Shown piece by piece: positions 30,523 to 38,363 of a stretch of 38,381 bases of DNA. The stretch is from NCBI GenBank assembly GCA_964464145.1, contig CAYXFB010000020.1, positions 1-38,381 of the forward strand. The letters are read 5' to 3'. The notes under the pieces are model-generated. The model was not told the DNA's origin. It worked only from the letters and a program-made list of their open reading frames with translations, and did no database searches. Position 1 is the stretch's first letter, and each line of letters opens with the position of its first letter. The translations under genes and the position numbers were made by a program. This DNA is from UBA5399 sp964464145 (GTDB lineage Bacteria > Bacillota > Clostridia > Christensenellales > Christensenellaceae).

Positions 30523-31398
30523 TTATTCCTTTTCGCCGTCCAAAATTTTATCGTTTATTTCTTTTATATCGTCCGCTATATCCTGCGCGGCCTGCTCCAA
30601 AGAGTCTGCCGAAGACTCCTCGGCGTCCGTTTTCACCTCTTCGGCCTCGGTCTTGTCCTCCGCTATCATATCCTCTATGAAGGCGTTCACCTCTTCGGGC
30701 GCCTTGGCCTCGCCATCCGCCTCCGCCTTCGCGCCATACACTATAGCGTCAAAATGCGCGATAGACTGGCAAAGGCAGAACACCGTAAAGGCCAGCATGG
30801 CGGCTACGAAAGAGCTGGAAGCCGGGAACATGAGCTGTATCGTCTGGTCGAAGGTGAGCGCGCCCATGGAAAACATGCGATACAAGAAATATATGGAAAA
30901 TACAAGCGCAACTATGGCCGCCACGCCCGAAACATATTTCGCCTTGGCCTTGCTCTGCTTCTCCCAGCCGGACAGCAGCGCTATAAATGAGGCGGCGGCG
31001 CACAGTGCCGGAAGATACATTCCCGCCATGTCCATCATGGACTCCGCCGGTATCTGCGAAGCGCTTGCCACATATTCGAAAAATACCGCGCCGTGCACAA
31101 CGTACAGTATCATTATCGCCCACATTATGGCCTTGGCGAAGTCCGCGCGCGAACCCTTTTTCACAAGCAGGCCCACAAGCAGTACGATCGCCAGTATCGC
31201 GGCATATCCATTGCTCTGATAAAGCTGCAATATAACTATATCCGGCGGCATCATCCTGCCCGCGTTAGAGGAAAGATAGCCCACCATTATTGCGAACGTC
31301 ACAACAAAAACGGCTGAAAAAGCTATTCCCAAAATGCTCACCACACGGTAGAGCGTGAAGGAGGTTTTCTTTATTTCAGTTTCCAATTCAGTTATCAC
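30523..31398 (-). CDS. Hypothetical six-helix membrane protein with acidic tail
   Basis: 291 residues; I do not recognise the family. About six hydrophobic helices are visible (near 20-40, 65-83, 91-112, 128-145, 157-176, 190-213). A cytoplasmic-like, strongly acidic tail of about 65 residues (APEEVNAFIEDMIAEDKTEAEE...) follows. The GTG at 31398 overlaps the end of the acyl-CoA synthetase gene; a TTG at 31386 has better ribosome-site spacing (AAAGGTG nine bases upstream) and may be the true start. Co-transcription with the synthetase and the cupin regulator is likely. A role in transport or sensing related to the acid substrate is a guess. Confidence 0.75.
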   Translation of the reverse strand: MITELETEIKKTSFTLYRVVSILGIAFSAVFVVTFAIMVGYLSSNAGRMMPPDIVILQLYQSNGYAAILAIVLLVGLLVKKGSRADFAKAIMWAIMILYVVHGAVFFEYVASASQIPAESMMDMAGMYLPALCAAASFIALLSGWEKQSKAKAKYVSGVAAIVALVFSIYFLYRMFSMGALTFDQTIQLMFPASSSFVAAMLAFTVFCLCQSIAHFDAIVYGAKAEADGEAKAPEEVNAFIEDMIAEDKTEAEEVKTDAEESSADSLEQAAQDIADDIKEINDKILDGEKE

Positions 31399-33067
31399 CT
31401 TTCGTGTTTTTCTTTTCGTCCTGTTCTCTTATTTCCACGCGGCGTATCTTGCCGCTTATGGTCTTTGGCATCTCGTCCACAAACTCCACCACGCGCGGAT
31501 ATTTATAGGGTGCGGTGGTGCGTTTTACGTGATCCTGCAGCTCCTTTTTCAGCTGCTCTGAAGCCTCGTAGCCCTTGGCAAGCACTATAGTGGCCTTTAT
31601 TATCTGCCCGCGCTCCGGGTGCGGCACGCCCGTTATGGCCGTTTCCAGCACGGCGGGGTGCTCCATAAGCGCACTCTCCACCTCGAAGGGGCCTATGCGA
31701 TAGCCGGAGGATTTTATAACGTCGTCCGTGCGGCCCACATACCAGTAATAGCCGTCCTCATCCTTCCACGCAACGTCGCCCGTGTGGTATACGCCCTCGC
31801 TCCACGTTCCGGCCGTGCGCGCGTCGTCTCTGTAGTAGCCCATAAACAGCCCCACGGGTATGCCCTTGTCCGTACGCACGATTATCTCGCCCGTTTCGCC
31901 CGGCGCGCAAACCTCCCCCGCGTCGTTCACTATATCCATATCGAACATGGGGTTGGGCTTGCCCATAGAGCCCGGGCGCGGCTCCATCCATATAAAGTTG
32001 CCTATCATAACGACCATTTCGGTCTGGCCGTATATCTCCATGAGCTTGTGACCCGTCATCTCCAAAAACTGGCTGTACACCTCCGGGTTCAGCGGTTCGC
32101 CCGCTATGGATGTATATTCCAGCTTGGAAAGATCGTATTTGCTAAGATCCTCCTTTATGAAATAACGGTACATAGTGGGCGGCGCGCAAAATGTTGTAAC
32201 GCCGTTGTCCGCTATCATCTTCAATGTTTCGTGCGCGTCAAACTTATCCATATCGTACACGAACACGCAGGTCTCGGCCAGCCACTGCCCGTAAAGCTTA
32301 CCCCAGGCGCTCTTCGCCCAGCCCGTATCCGCTATGGTGAGGTGCAGCCCGCCCGGTTTAGAGTTGTGCCAATACACGGATGTAACTATATGGCCTAGGG
32401 GGTACACAAAATTGTGCGCCACCATCTTGGGCATTCCCGTTGTGCCTGAGGTGAAATACAGAAGCATTATATCGTCGTTCTTCGTGGCCGCCTCACCCGA
32501 CGGCCTCGTCCACTCCTTTGGGTGCATATCCATCTGCTCCCAGAACTCCAGCCAGCCCTCGCGCTGTTCGCCTAAAAGTATTTTATTTTCCACCGTGGGG
32601 GAATCCGCCAAGGAAGCCTCAACGTGCTCCTTGAGATCACCGTCCTTGGTGGCCACTATCATCTTAACATCGGCCGCGTTGTTGCGGTATACTATATCCT
32701 TTTTGGTGAGCATATTCGTGGCGGGTATGCCAATCGCGCCTATCTTATGCAGCGCTATTATGGATATCCAAAACTCGTAGTGCCGCTTTAGTATGAGCAT
32801 TACCTTATCGCCCTTTTTTATGCCCAGCGAGCTGAACATATTGGCCGCTTGATTGGAGTATTCGCTCATATCCTTAAAGGAAAGCTCTCTTCTGCCGCCG
32901 TGGTCGTTCACCCATAAAAGCGCGTGCGCGTCCGGCTGCTCCTTGGCCAGCACGTCCACCACGTCATAAGCAAAGTTGAAATTTTCCGGTACGTTCAGCT
33001 TAAAATTTTCGCAAAAATCCTCGTAGCTCGTAAAACCGGTCGTACAGTATTTTTCATATATCGGCAT
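31388..33067 (-). CDS. AMP-forming acyl-CoA synthetase (medium-chain/acetyl-CoA synthetase-like)
   Basis: 559-residue member of the ANL adenylating superfamily that activates a carboxylic acid to its acyl-CoA through an acyl-AMP. Motifs: the P-loop YFTSGTTGMPKM, the adenine-binding YGQTEM, YHTGDVAWKDEDGYYWYVGRTDD (hinge and ribose-binding Asp) and the catalytic lysine in ISGKIRR near the end. The overall pattern (TADTGWAKSAWGKLYGQWLAE) resembles medium-chain or butyrate-type acyl-CoA ligases. GTGAGGG lies just before the ATG. It follows the XRE-cupin gene by six bases, and the membrane protein gene overlaps its end. The actual acid is not determined by sequence. Confidence 0.92.
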   Translation of the reverse strand: MPIYEKYCTTGFTSYEDFCENFKLNVPENFNFAYDVVDVLAKEQPDAHALLWVNDHGGRRELSFKDMSEYSNQAANMFSSLGIKKGDKVMLILKRHYEFWISIIALHKIGAIGIPATNMLTKKDIVYRNNAADVKMIVATKDGDLKEHVEASLADSPTVENKILLGEQREGWLEFWEQMDMHPKEWTRPSGEAATKNDDIMLLYFTSGTTGMPKMVAHNFVYPLGHIVTSVYWHNSKPGGLHLTIADTGWAKSAWGKLYGQWLAETCVFVYDMDKFDAHETLKMIADNGVTTFCAPPTMYRYFIKEDLSKYDLSKLEYTSIAGEPLNPEVYSQFLEMTGHKLMEIYGQTEMVVMIGNFIWMEPRPGSMGKPNPMFDMDIVNDAGEVCAPGETGEIIVRTDKGIPVGLFMGYYRDDARTAGTWSEGVYHTGDVAWKDEDGYYWYVGRTDDVIKSSGYRIGPFEVESALMEHPAVLETAITGVPHPERGQIIKATIVLAKGYEASEQLKKELQDHVKRTTAPYKYPRVVEFVDEMPKTISGKIRRVEIREQDEKKNTKGDN

Positions 33068-33073
33068 GTTCCC

Positions 33074-33634
33074 TCACCCCCTGCTGGATATTATGGCCAG
33101 AAATTTGCAGGGCGCACCGTTCTCCGCCCTCATCGCGTGCGGGGTATCGGCATCAAAATATATAGTGTCGCCCGCCTCCATGCGTATTTCCGAATCGCCC
33201 ATAAACATTGTCATGCAGCCCTCAACAACGTAGTTGAGCTCCTGCCCCTCGTGCGAATGCTTTTGCACCGCGTCCGTATCCTTGGGCTCCACGGTAACAA
33301 GGAAGGGCTCCATTTCACGGTTTTGGAATATGGCGGCGAGGTGCTGGTATTTGTAGGCCTTGCGGCGTTCCATCTTTAACCCCTGACCGGCCTTAACGTA
33401 GGCAAACTTTTTGAGCCGCGCGTTCTCTCCCGTCAAAAGCTCCGTTATGTCCACGCCGAATTTATTGGCTACCGTAAAAAGAAAGCTGAACGAAAAATCT
33501 CGCTTGCCCTCCTCATATTCGGCATATTCGCTCTCCGTCTTGCCGGTGGCCTGCGCCATATCGTAAAGCGAAAGCTCCTCGATTTCGCGCAGCGCCCGCA
33601 TGCGTTCGGCGATCTCTGCTATCTGGTTATCCAT
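33074..33634 (-). CDS. XRE-family regulator with C-terminal cupin domain
   Basis: 186 residues. An N-terminal helix-turn-helix of XRE type (about 8-67: ERMRALREIEELSLYDMAQATGKTESEYAEYEEGKRD) joins a cupin domain (about 110-186) with HSHEGQELNYVVEG and GDTIYFDADTPHAMRA. Such proteins usually sense a small molecule, often an acid or amine, and control the adjacent catabolic genes. GGGAGG lies six bases upstream of the ATG. Six bases separate it from the acyl-CoA synthetase gene, which is therefore its likely target. Confidence 0.93.
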   Translation of the reverse strand: MDNQIAEIAERMRALREIEELSLYDMAQATGKTESEYAEYEEGKRDFSFSFLFTVANKFGVDITELLTGENARLKKFAYVKAGQGLKMERRKAYKYQHLAAIFQNREMEPFLVTVEPKDTDAVQKHSHEGQELNYVVEGCMTMFMGDSEIRMEAGDTIYFDADTPHAMRAENGAPCKFLAIISSRG

Positions 33635-33654
33635 AAAAAAACCTCCCTCAAATC

Positions 33655-33682
33655 AGAAAGCCCCGAACCGTATAGGCGGGGC
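33655..33682 (-). terminator. Terminator after the lipoprotein gene
   Basis: GCCCCG pairs with CGGGGC around 11 bases, followed by CTTTCTGATTT on the minus strand. It separates the lipoprotein from the regulator gene. Confidence 0.6.
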
Positions 33683-33695
33683 CGTTTGCATTATT

Positions 33696-34202
33696 TTATT
33701 GTACCGGAGCCTCGGGCTTGCCCGTTTTCACCGCTTCGCTTTGGAATATGGCTATTACTCCGTTCAAGTTCCATATAACGTTTTCCTCTGAACCCACAAG
33801 ATTTTGAAACTTGTTTCCGTAGGCGTCTATTACCTCCTGCGGCTGCTTGTCTGCCTTTTGAGTATCGAAGGATATGAATCCGTACACCACGCCCTGCCAT
33901 TCGTCCGTCATTGTGAAATCGTGGCTTATGCTGTCCCCCTGCTTTGTGAATTTCACCTGCTCCACCCTCGTTCCGTTGGAGTTGAGCACGCTTATTGTGC
34001 CGTTCGTTCCATCCATGAGGTTTGCCGTTCCCGAAACCGTCAGTACATCGCCATTCATAGTGGCCTGGCAGCTTCCCTCCACCTTGAAGGTCTGCGCGCC
34101 CTCAACCGGCAGTGGCTTTTTTATTTCCGTCGTGCCTCCGCAGCCCGCCAAAACCAGCGCGACCGTAAGCACAGCAACAACCGTCAATACAATTTTCTTC
34201 AT
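33696..34202 (-). CDS. Hypothetical lipoprotein
   Basis: 168 residues. A basic start and hydrophobic signal peptide end in the lipobox LAGC with C21 as the lipidated residue, so it should be anchored to the outer face of the cytoplasmic membrane. The mature part is a small beta-rich domain (FKVEGSCQATMNGDVLTVSGTANLMDGTNGTISVLNSNGTRVEQVKF) reminiscent of immunoglobulin-like or FxLYD-type folds. I cannot name the family. Ribosome site GGGAG five bases before the ATG. It has its own promoter at 34307-34335 and a leader of about 95 bases with strong stems. Confidence 0.85.
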   Translation of the reverse strand: MKKIVLTVVAVLTVALVLAGCGGTTEIKKPLPVEGAQTFKVEGSCQATMNGDVLTVSGTANLMDGTNGTISVLNSNGTRVEQVKFTKQGDSISHDFTMTDEWQGVVYGFISFDTQKADKQPQEVIDAYGNKFQNLVGSEENVIWNLNGVIAIFQSEAVKTGKPEAPVQ

Positions 34203-34249
34203 TCCGTCTCCCTTTCAAAATAACCGCGCGGCGCGCGGCGTCACGCACC

Positions 34250-34287
34250 CGGCAAAACACCCCGCATAGGTTTGTCCGCTTTTGCCG
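34250..34287 (-). other. Structured leader of the lipoprotein mRNA
   Basis: Within the leader a perfect 8-bp stem CGGCAAAA/TTTTGCCG closes a 22-base loop. A GC-rich self-complementary stretch (34224-34238) lies between it and the ribosome site. The pattern does not match a riboswitch class I know. Confidence 0.5.
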
Positions 34288-34306
34288 TCCGCCTCCGCAA
34301 TAATTT

Positions 34307-34335
34307 ATTATAGTAAATATAAGGGTATATGTAAA
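34307..34335 (-). promoter_or_regulatory. Lipoprotein promoter
   Basis: TTTACA (34330-34335) and TATAAT (34307-34312) separated by 17 bases on the minus strand. Confidence 0.8.
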
Positions 34336-34371
34336 GTGTTTTTGCGCTCTTTTCTGCATTGGCGGAGCCGC

Positions 34372-35004
34372 TTAAAAATTCTGCTTTGGCTCCATACACA
34401 CCATGCCGCCGCGCCATACCTTGCCCGTGTCCCACGCGCGGCGCAGCGAAAAGCGGTGCTGCTTTCCCCATGTGGCAAACAGCACATCCATGCCCGCCTC
34501 CGTTTGCTCGTAGCCCGTAAGCGTGAACCAGTGCCATTCGTAATCGTCGAAGCTCATATCGCTGTGCGAAAGCAGCAGATACATTACGGGCAGCCCCTCC
34601 TTTATCGCGCGTTTAACGAAGGCCTCGGCCTGATCGTAGGACGCGCTTCCCTCCAGCGTGGAAATTTGAGCCTGCGCGTCCGTGGTCTCCACGTAGCGGT
34701 TGAGCATGCGCGCAAACTTGGCTATGCTGGTGAGCCCGCCCATGCCCGGATATATATATTCGAACATCATCTCGAAAAACTTTAAAAAATCGTCCCTCGT
34801 AACGTTTTGCGGGTCAAAAGGGTATAGCGCGCGCAGCTCCGGCTTCGTTTTCGCAAGGTATATGCACGTCTCGCAGGCCGAAACGGCGCTGCACCCCCCT
34901 ATGTTCATCAAAAACCGGCTGTGCCACTTTTGGTCCCCGCCGTAATATTTACCGTCTATCCAAAAAAAATCGAGCTGCGAGCTCTCCAATTCATCATCTC
35001 CCAT
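34372..35004 (-). CDS. Putative papain/C39-like cysteine peptidase
   Basis: 210 residues. GGCSAVSACETCIYLA (C38 as candidate nucleophile after a GG pair) and a later WHWFTLTGY (H158) followed by VLFATWGKQHRFSL have the order and spacing of papain-like C39-type proteins. The middle region is helical. No signal peptide or membrane segment is visible, so it seems cytoplasmic. The first ATG lacks a ribosome site; a TTG at 34989 has GGGAG eight bases upstream and may be the start. A promoter is placed at 35034-35061. Substrate and activity are unknown; it could also be an inactive binding fold. Confidence 0.6.
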   Translation of the reverse strand: MGDDELESSQLDFFWIDGKYYGGDQKWHSRFLMNIGGCSAVSACETCIYLAKTKPELRALYPFDPQNVTRDDFLKFFEMMFEYIYPGMGGLTSIAKFARMLNRYVETTDAQAQISTLEGSASYDQAEAFVKRAIKEGLPVMYLLLSHSDMSFDDYEWHWFTLTGYEQTEAGMDVLFATWGKQHRFSLRRAWDTGKVWRGGMVCMEPKQNF

Positions 35005-35013
35005 ATAAAGTGC

Positions 35014-35061
35014 TTGTTTTTTCCTGCACTTGTATTATAATACTTCATATAGTATTAGTAA
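35014..35061. promoter_or_regulatory. Overlapping divergent promoters for the C39-like gene and fhs
   Basis: Minus strand: TTACTA (35056-35061), 16 bases, TATAAT (35034-35039). Plus strand: TTGTTT (35014-35019), 16 bases, TATAAT (35036-35041). The two -10 boxes share four base pairs, so only one polymerase can open at a time. An inverted repeat AATACT/AGTATT (35039-35056) lies across the region. Confidence 0.6.
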
Positions 35062-35136
35062 AGCGCAATATGGTTTGAAAAGCACATTATATGCCACTGC
35101 GCGACAAAAAAACACCGGGAGATACCTAAATATAAT

Positions 35137-36807
35137 ATGAATACAGATTTAGAAATTGCAATGTCCGCCACCCCGCTTAAAATAAACGAGGTGGCTCAGA
35201 GCGTAGGCATAAAGGAAGAAGAGCTGCACACCTACGGACGCTATAAGGCCAAGATATCGCTGGACGTTTTTGACCGTCTCGCCGAAAGGGAACCGGGCAA
35301 ACTCATACTGGTGACCGCCATGACCCCCACGCCCGCGGGCGAGGGAAAGACCACCGTTTCAATAGGCCTTGCGGACGGCATGCGCAGGCTGGGAATGAAT
35401 TGCGCGCTCGCCCTGCGGGAACCTTCCCTAGGGCCGGTATTCGGCGTGAAGGGCGGTGCCACGGGCGGCGGCCACGCGCAGGCCATACCCATGACGGATA
35501 TAAACCTGCACTTCACGGGCGATATACACGCCATAACCTCAGCAAACAATCTGCTCTGCGCCATGCTGGACAATCACATACACCACGGCAACGAGCTCGG
35601 CATAAACATACATAGCGTTACAATACACCGCTGCATGGACATGAATGACCGCCAGCTCCGCAACATAGTGTGCGGCCTTGGCAGGCAGCTTGACGGCGTG
35701 CCGCGCGAGGACGGCTTCGACATAACGGCGGCGAGCGAGGTAATGGCCATACTGTGCATGGCAACGGATATGAACGACCTCAAAAACCGCCTCAATCGCA
35801 TAACCATAGGCTACAACAGCAAATCAGAGCCCATTTTCGCCGGCGATATACAGGCGGGCGGCGCAATGGCGGCTCTCTTGAAGGACGCGCTCATGCCCAA
35901 TCTGGTGCAAACGCTGGAGCACACACCCGTATTCATGCACGGCGGGCCCTTCGCCAACATAGCGCACGGCTGCAACAGCGTCACCGCCACCAAGATGGCA
36001 ATGCGCCTTGCCGACTACACAGTGACCGAGGCCGGCTTTGGAGCGGACCTCGGCGCGGAGAAATTTTTGGACATAAAATGCCGCAATGCCGATATATGGC
36101 CCAACGCGGTCTTGGTGGTAGCCACATTGCGCGCGCTCAAATATCACGGCGGCGTGGAAAAAGATCAGCTCTCGCTGCCAGACACGGCGGCCGTTGAGGC
36201 GGGCTTCCCCAACCTAAAGCGCCACATAAACAATCTCAAAAAGCACTACGGCCTCAACGTGGTGGTGGCAATAAACCGTTTTTCTCAGGACACACCGGAG
36301 GAGATAGCCCAGCTTGGCGCACTTCTTGATAAGCTGGGAGTGCCCTATGCGCTGTGCAACGCCTGGGAGGAGGGCGGCGCGGGCGCGACCGAGCTTGCGA
36401 AGGCCGTTTCGGGCGCCATCTCCACGCACAGCCTCCCCTCTCACCCTTACGATTACGCCCAGCCCATACGCGCCAAGATACGCGAGCTGGCATGGAAGAT
36501 ATACCGCGCGGACACTGTGGATTTTGACAGCACGGCGCAAAAGAAGATCGATCTGCTGGAGAAAAACGGCTACACCAACCTGCCCGTTTGCATAGCCAAA
36601 ACGCAATACAGCTTTTCGGACGACCCCAAAAAGCTGTGCGCCCCCAAGGACTACCGCTTTACCGTGCGCGATATAAAGCTAAATTCGGGTGCGGGCTTCA
36701 TAATTGTGCTCTGCGGTGATATAATGCGTATGCCGGGACTTCCCAAGGTGCCTGCGGCAACAAACATCACAGTAAATGAGCAGGGCGAAATAGAAGGCTT
36801 GTTCTAA
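35137..36807 (+). CDS. fhs: Formate--tetrahydrofolate ligase
   Basis: 556-residue enzyme that joins formate to tetrahydrofolate using ATP, feeding the one-carbon pool (Wood-Ljungdahl methyl branch or purine/glycine metabolism). The nucleotide loop PTPAGEGKTT is at 64-73. The family signatures GVKGGATGGGHAQAIPMTDINLHFTGD (residues about 103-129), FANIAHGCNSV and FGADLGAEKFLDIKC are intact, and the ending EIEGLF is typical. The ATG at 35137 has GGGAG 13 bases upstream, a poor spacing; an in-frame ATG at residue 9 is a possible alternative. By hand count 33 of 39 isoleucines use ATA. The stop codon is the first three bases of repeat element copy 2. Confidence 0.97.
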   Translation: MNTDLEIAMSATPLKINEVAQSVGIKEEELHTYGRYKAKISLDVFDRLAEREPGKLILVTAMTPTPAGEGKTTVSIGLADGMRRLGMNCALALREPSLGPVFGVKGGATGGGHAQAIPMTDINLHFTGDIHAITSANNLLCAMLDNHIHHGNELGINIHSVTIHRCMDMNDRQLRNIVCGLGRQLDGVPREDGFDITAASEVMAILCMATDMNDLKNRLNRITIGYNSKSEPIFAGDIQAGGAMAALLKDALMPNLVQTLEHTPVFMHGGPFANIAHGCNSVTATKMAMRLADYTVTEAGFGADLGAEKFLDIKCRNADIWPNAVLVVATLRALKYHGGVEKDQLSLPDTAAVEAGFPNLKRHINNLKKHYGLNVVVAINRFSQDTPEEIAQLGALLDKLGVPYALCNAWEEGGAGATELAKAVSGAISTHSLPSHPYDYAQPIRAKIRELAWKIYRADTVDFDSTAQKKIDLLEKNGYTNLPVCIAKTQYSFSDDPKKLCAPKDYRFTVRDIKLNSGAGFIIVLCGDIMRMPGLPKVPAATNITVNEQGEIEGLF

Positions 36808-36990
36808 TACTAATTTCAAATTAAAATCTTTAATTTGAAATACTGCGCAAAATTGCGCAGTGCCGCTATGCGGCCACGTCTCATGCAATTCCAAACGTGC
36901 TGTCGCACTATAAAAACATAAATGCCCCAGGGCATATTCTCTTCCGCCAAAGGCTGAATTCACCTTATGTTTTTAAATGGAATTAGTATA
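36805..36990 (-). mobile_element. Hairpin-chain repeat element, copy 2 (MITE-like)
   Basis: 186 bp between fhs and the alcohol dehydrogenase gene, with ends TAATACTAATTTC and GGAATTAGTATA as inverted repeats. Read on the minus strand it repeats the core of copy 1 (TTTATAG, a small hairpin, TTTGGAAT.GCATGAGACGTG) and the same kind of stem chain. The stems are AACATAA/TTATGTT with inner hairpins, GTGC/GCAC, GCCGC/GCGGC, ACTGCGCAA/TTGCGCAGT and ATTTCAAATTAAA/TTTAATTTGAAAT. It is longer than copy 1 by an expanded first stem. No coding capacity. Confidence 0.7.
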
Positions 36991-37021
36991 AAAAAGTAAT
37001 AAATATACCAGGAGGTATCTA

Positions 37022-38191
37022 ATGACATTTCAGTATTATATCCCCACAAAGGTTCTCTTCGGCCTAGGACAGCTCTCTCAGCTGCACAAGCAGCAGCTTC
37101 CCGGCAAAAAGGCGCTCATAGTGCTTTCGGCCGGAAAATCCACCAAGCAATTCGGCTATTTGGATCGCGTGGAAGAACAGCTCAGGCTTGCCGGTGTCGC
37201 TTACGAGGAATTTGCTGGCATACAGCCCAACCCCACTCGCGTAAGCGTTATGGAGGGTGCGGCCAAGGCGCGTGAAACGGGCTGCGACTTCATATTGGCG
37301 CTGGGCGGCGGCAGCACTATCGACGCCTCCAAAGCCATATCCATAATGTGCACCAACGATGGCGATTATTGGGACTATATACCCGCAGGCACGGGCAAAG
37401 CCCAGCCCATAGCTAACGATCCCTTCCCCGTTGTGGTGGTGGGCATGACTTCGGGTACAGGCTCCGAATCAGACCCTTGGGCGGTCGTAACGGATGAGGA
37501 CAAAAACGAGAAAATAGGCTTCGGCTACGAAAAGACCTTCCCCGTGCTCTCCGTGCTGGATCCGGAGCTCACGGTTTCCGTTCCCCCGCTTCTCACAGCT
37601 TTCCAGGGCTTTGACACATTCTTCCACTGCGCTGAAAGCTATCTGAACATACACACCACGCCCATAAGCGATATGTACAGCCTAAAGGGAGTCAGCCTTG
37701 TGGCGGAAAACCTCGCTGCCGCCGTGGCGGACGGCTCAGACCTCGCCGCGCGCGAAAAAATGATGCTGGCCAACCTAATGGGCGCCTTCGTACAGTCCAC
37801 GGCGGGCTGCACCTCAGAGCACGCGATGGAGCACGCCCTGAGCGCCTACTACCCCGATCTGCCGCACGGTGCCGGCCTGCTTCTCATAAGCCGCGAATAC
37901 TTCACATTCTTCGCCAAGAGCGGCGCCTGCGACCAGCGCATGATAGACATGGCTGTGGCAATGGGCAAGAAGGACGCGAACGATCCTATGGACTTTGTGA
38001 CCGCACTCACGGAGCTTCAGGCGGCCTGCGGCGTGGGCGACATAAAAATGTCCGACTATGGCATAAAGGCGGACGAAATGCTCAAGTTCGCCAAGAACGC
38101 GCGCTTCACAATGGGCGGCATGTTCGATGAAGATCCGCACCCCATTTCCGAAGAGGACTGCGTGGAAATATACACGAAATCCTTTAGGTAA
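37022..38191 (+). CDS. Iron-containing alcohol dehydrogenase
   Basis: 389-residue group III alcohol dehydrogenase, NAD(P)-dependent, reducing aldehydes or ketones such as butanal. The nucleotide-binding GGGST is at 95-99, with MTSGTGSESDPWAVVTD following. Metal ligands D198, H202, H267 and H282 sit in GFDTFFHCAE, SEHAMEHAL and DLPHGAG, so the iron site is complete. AGGAGG is six bases before the ATG. It is separated from fhs by the repeat element and followed by a hairpin at 38205-38241. Most isoleucine codons are again ATA. Exact substrate unknown. Confidence 0.94.
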   Translation: MTFQYYIPTKVLFGLGQLSQLHKQQLPGKKALIVLSAGKSTKQFGYLDRVEEQLRLAGVAYEEFAGIQPNPTRVSVMEGAAKARETGCDFILALGGGSTIDASKAISIMCTNDGDYWDYIPAGTGKAQPIANDPFPVVVVGMTSGTGSESDPWAVVTDEDKNEKIGFGYEKTFPVLSVLDPELTVSVPPLLTAFQGFDTFFHCAESYLNIHTTPISDMYSLKGVSLVAENLAAAVADGSDLAAREKMMLANLMGAFVQSTAGCTSEHAMEHALSAYYPDLPHGAGLLLISREYFTFFAKSGACDQRMIDMAVAMGKKDANDPMDFVTALTELQAACGVGDIKMSDYGIKADEMLKFAKNARFTMGGMFDEDPHPISEEDCVEIYTKSFR

Positions 38192-38204
38192 AACACACCA
38201 AATA

Positions 38205-38241
38205 GCGGTTTCCCGTCTCGTGAGCGCGGCGGGAAAACCGC
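38205..38241 (+). terminator. Hairpin after the alcohol dehydrogenase gene
   Basis: GCGGTTT-CCCG pairs with CGGG-AAAACCGC, with one bulge, 13 bases after the stop codon. No clear T-run follows directly, so termination is likely but not certain. Confidence 0.5.
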
Positions 38242-38300
38242 ATAAAATGAGCGTTTTCCTTATATCTTTTGCTCAGTGCAAATTTTTTTGAAAAATGATA

Positions 38301-38329
38301 TTGACACATTCGGCTAAATGTTATAGAAT
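38301..38329 (+). promoter_or_regulatory. tRNA promoter
   Basis: TTGACA (38301-38306) and TAGAAT (38324-38329) with a 17-base spacer, 34 bases before the tRNA. Confidence 0.8.
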
Positions 38330-38363
38330 AAACAAGCACTCGAAAAAAACGGTGCAAATGTGT

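Noticed and set aside
34250..34287. The lipoprotein leader as a cyclic-di-GMP riboswitch, suggested by its GGxCAAACC-like stretch
   Set aside because: The second conserved half and the helix layout of that class are not present.
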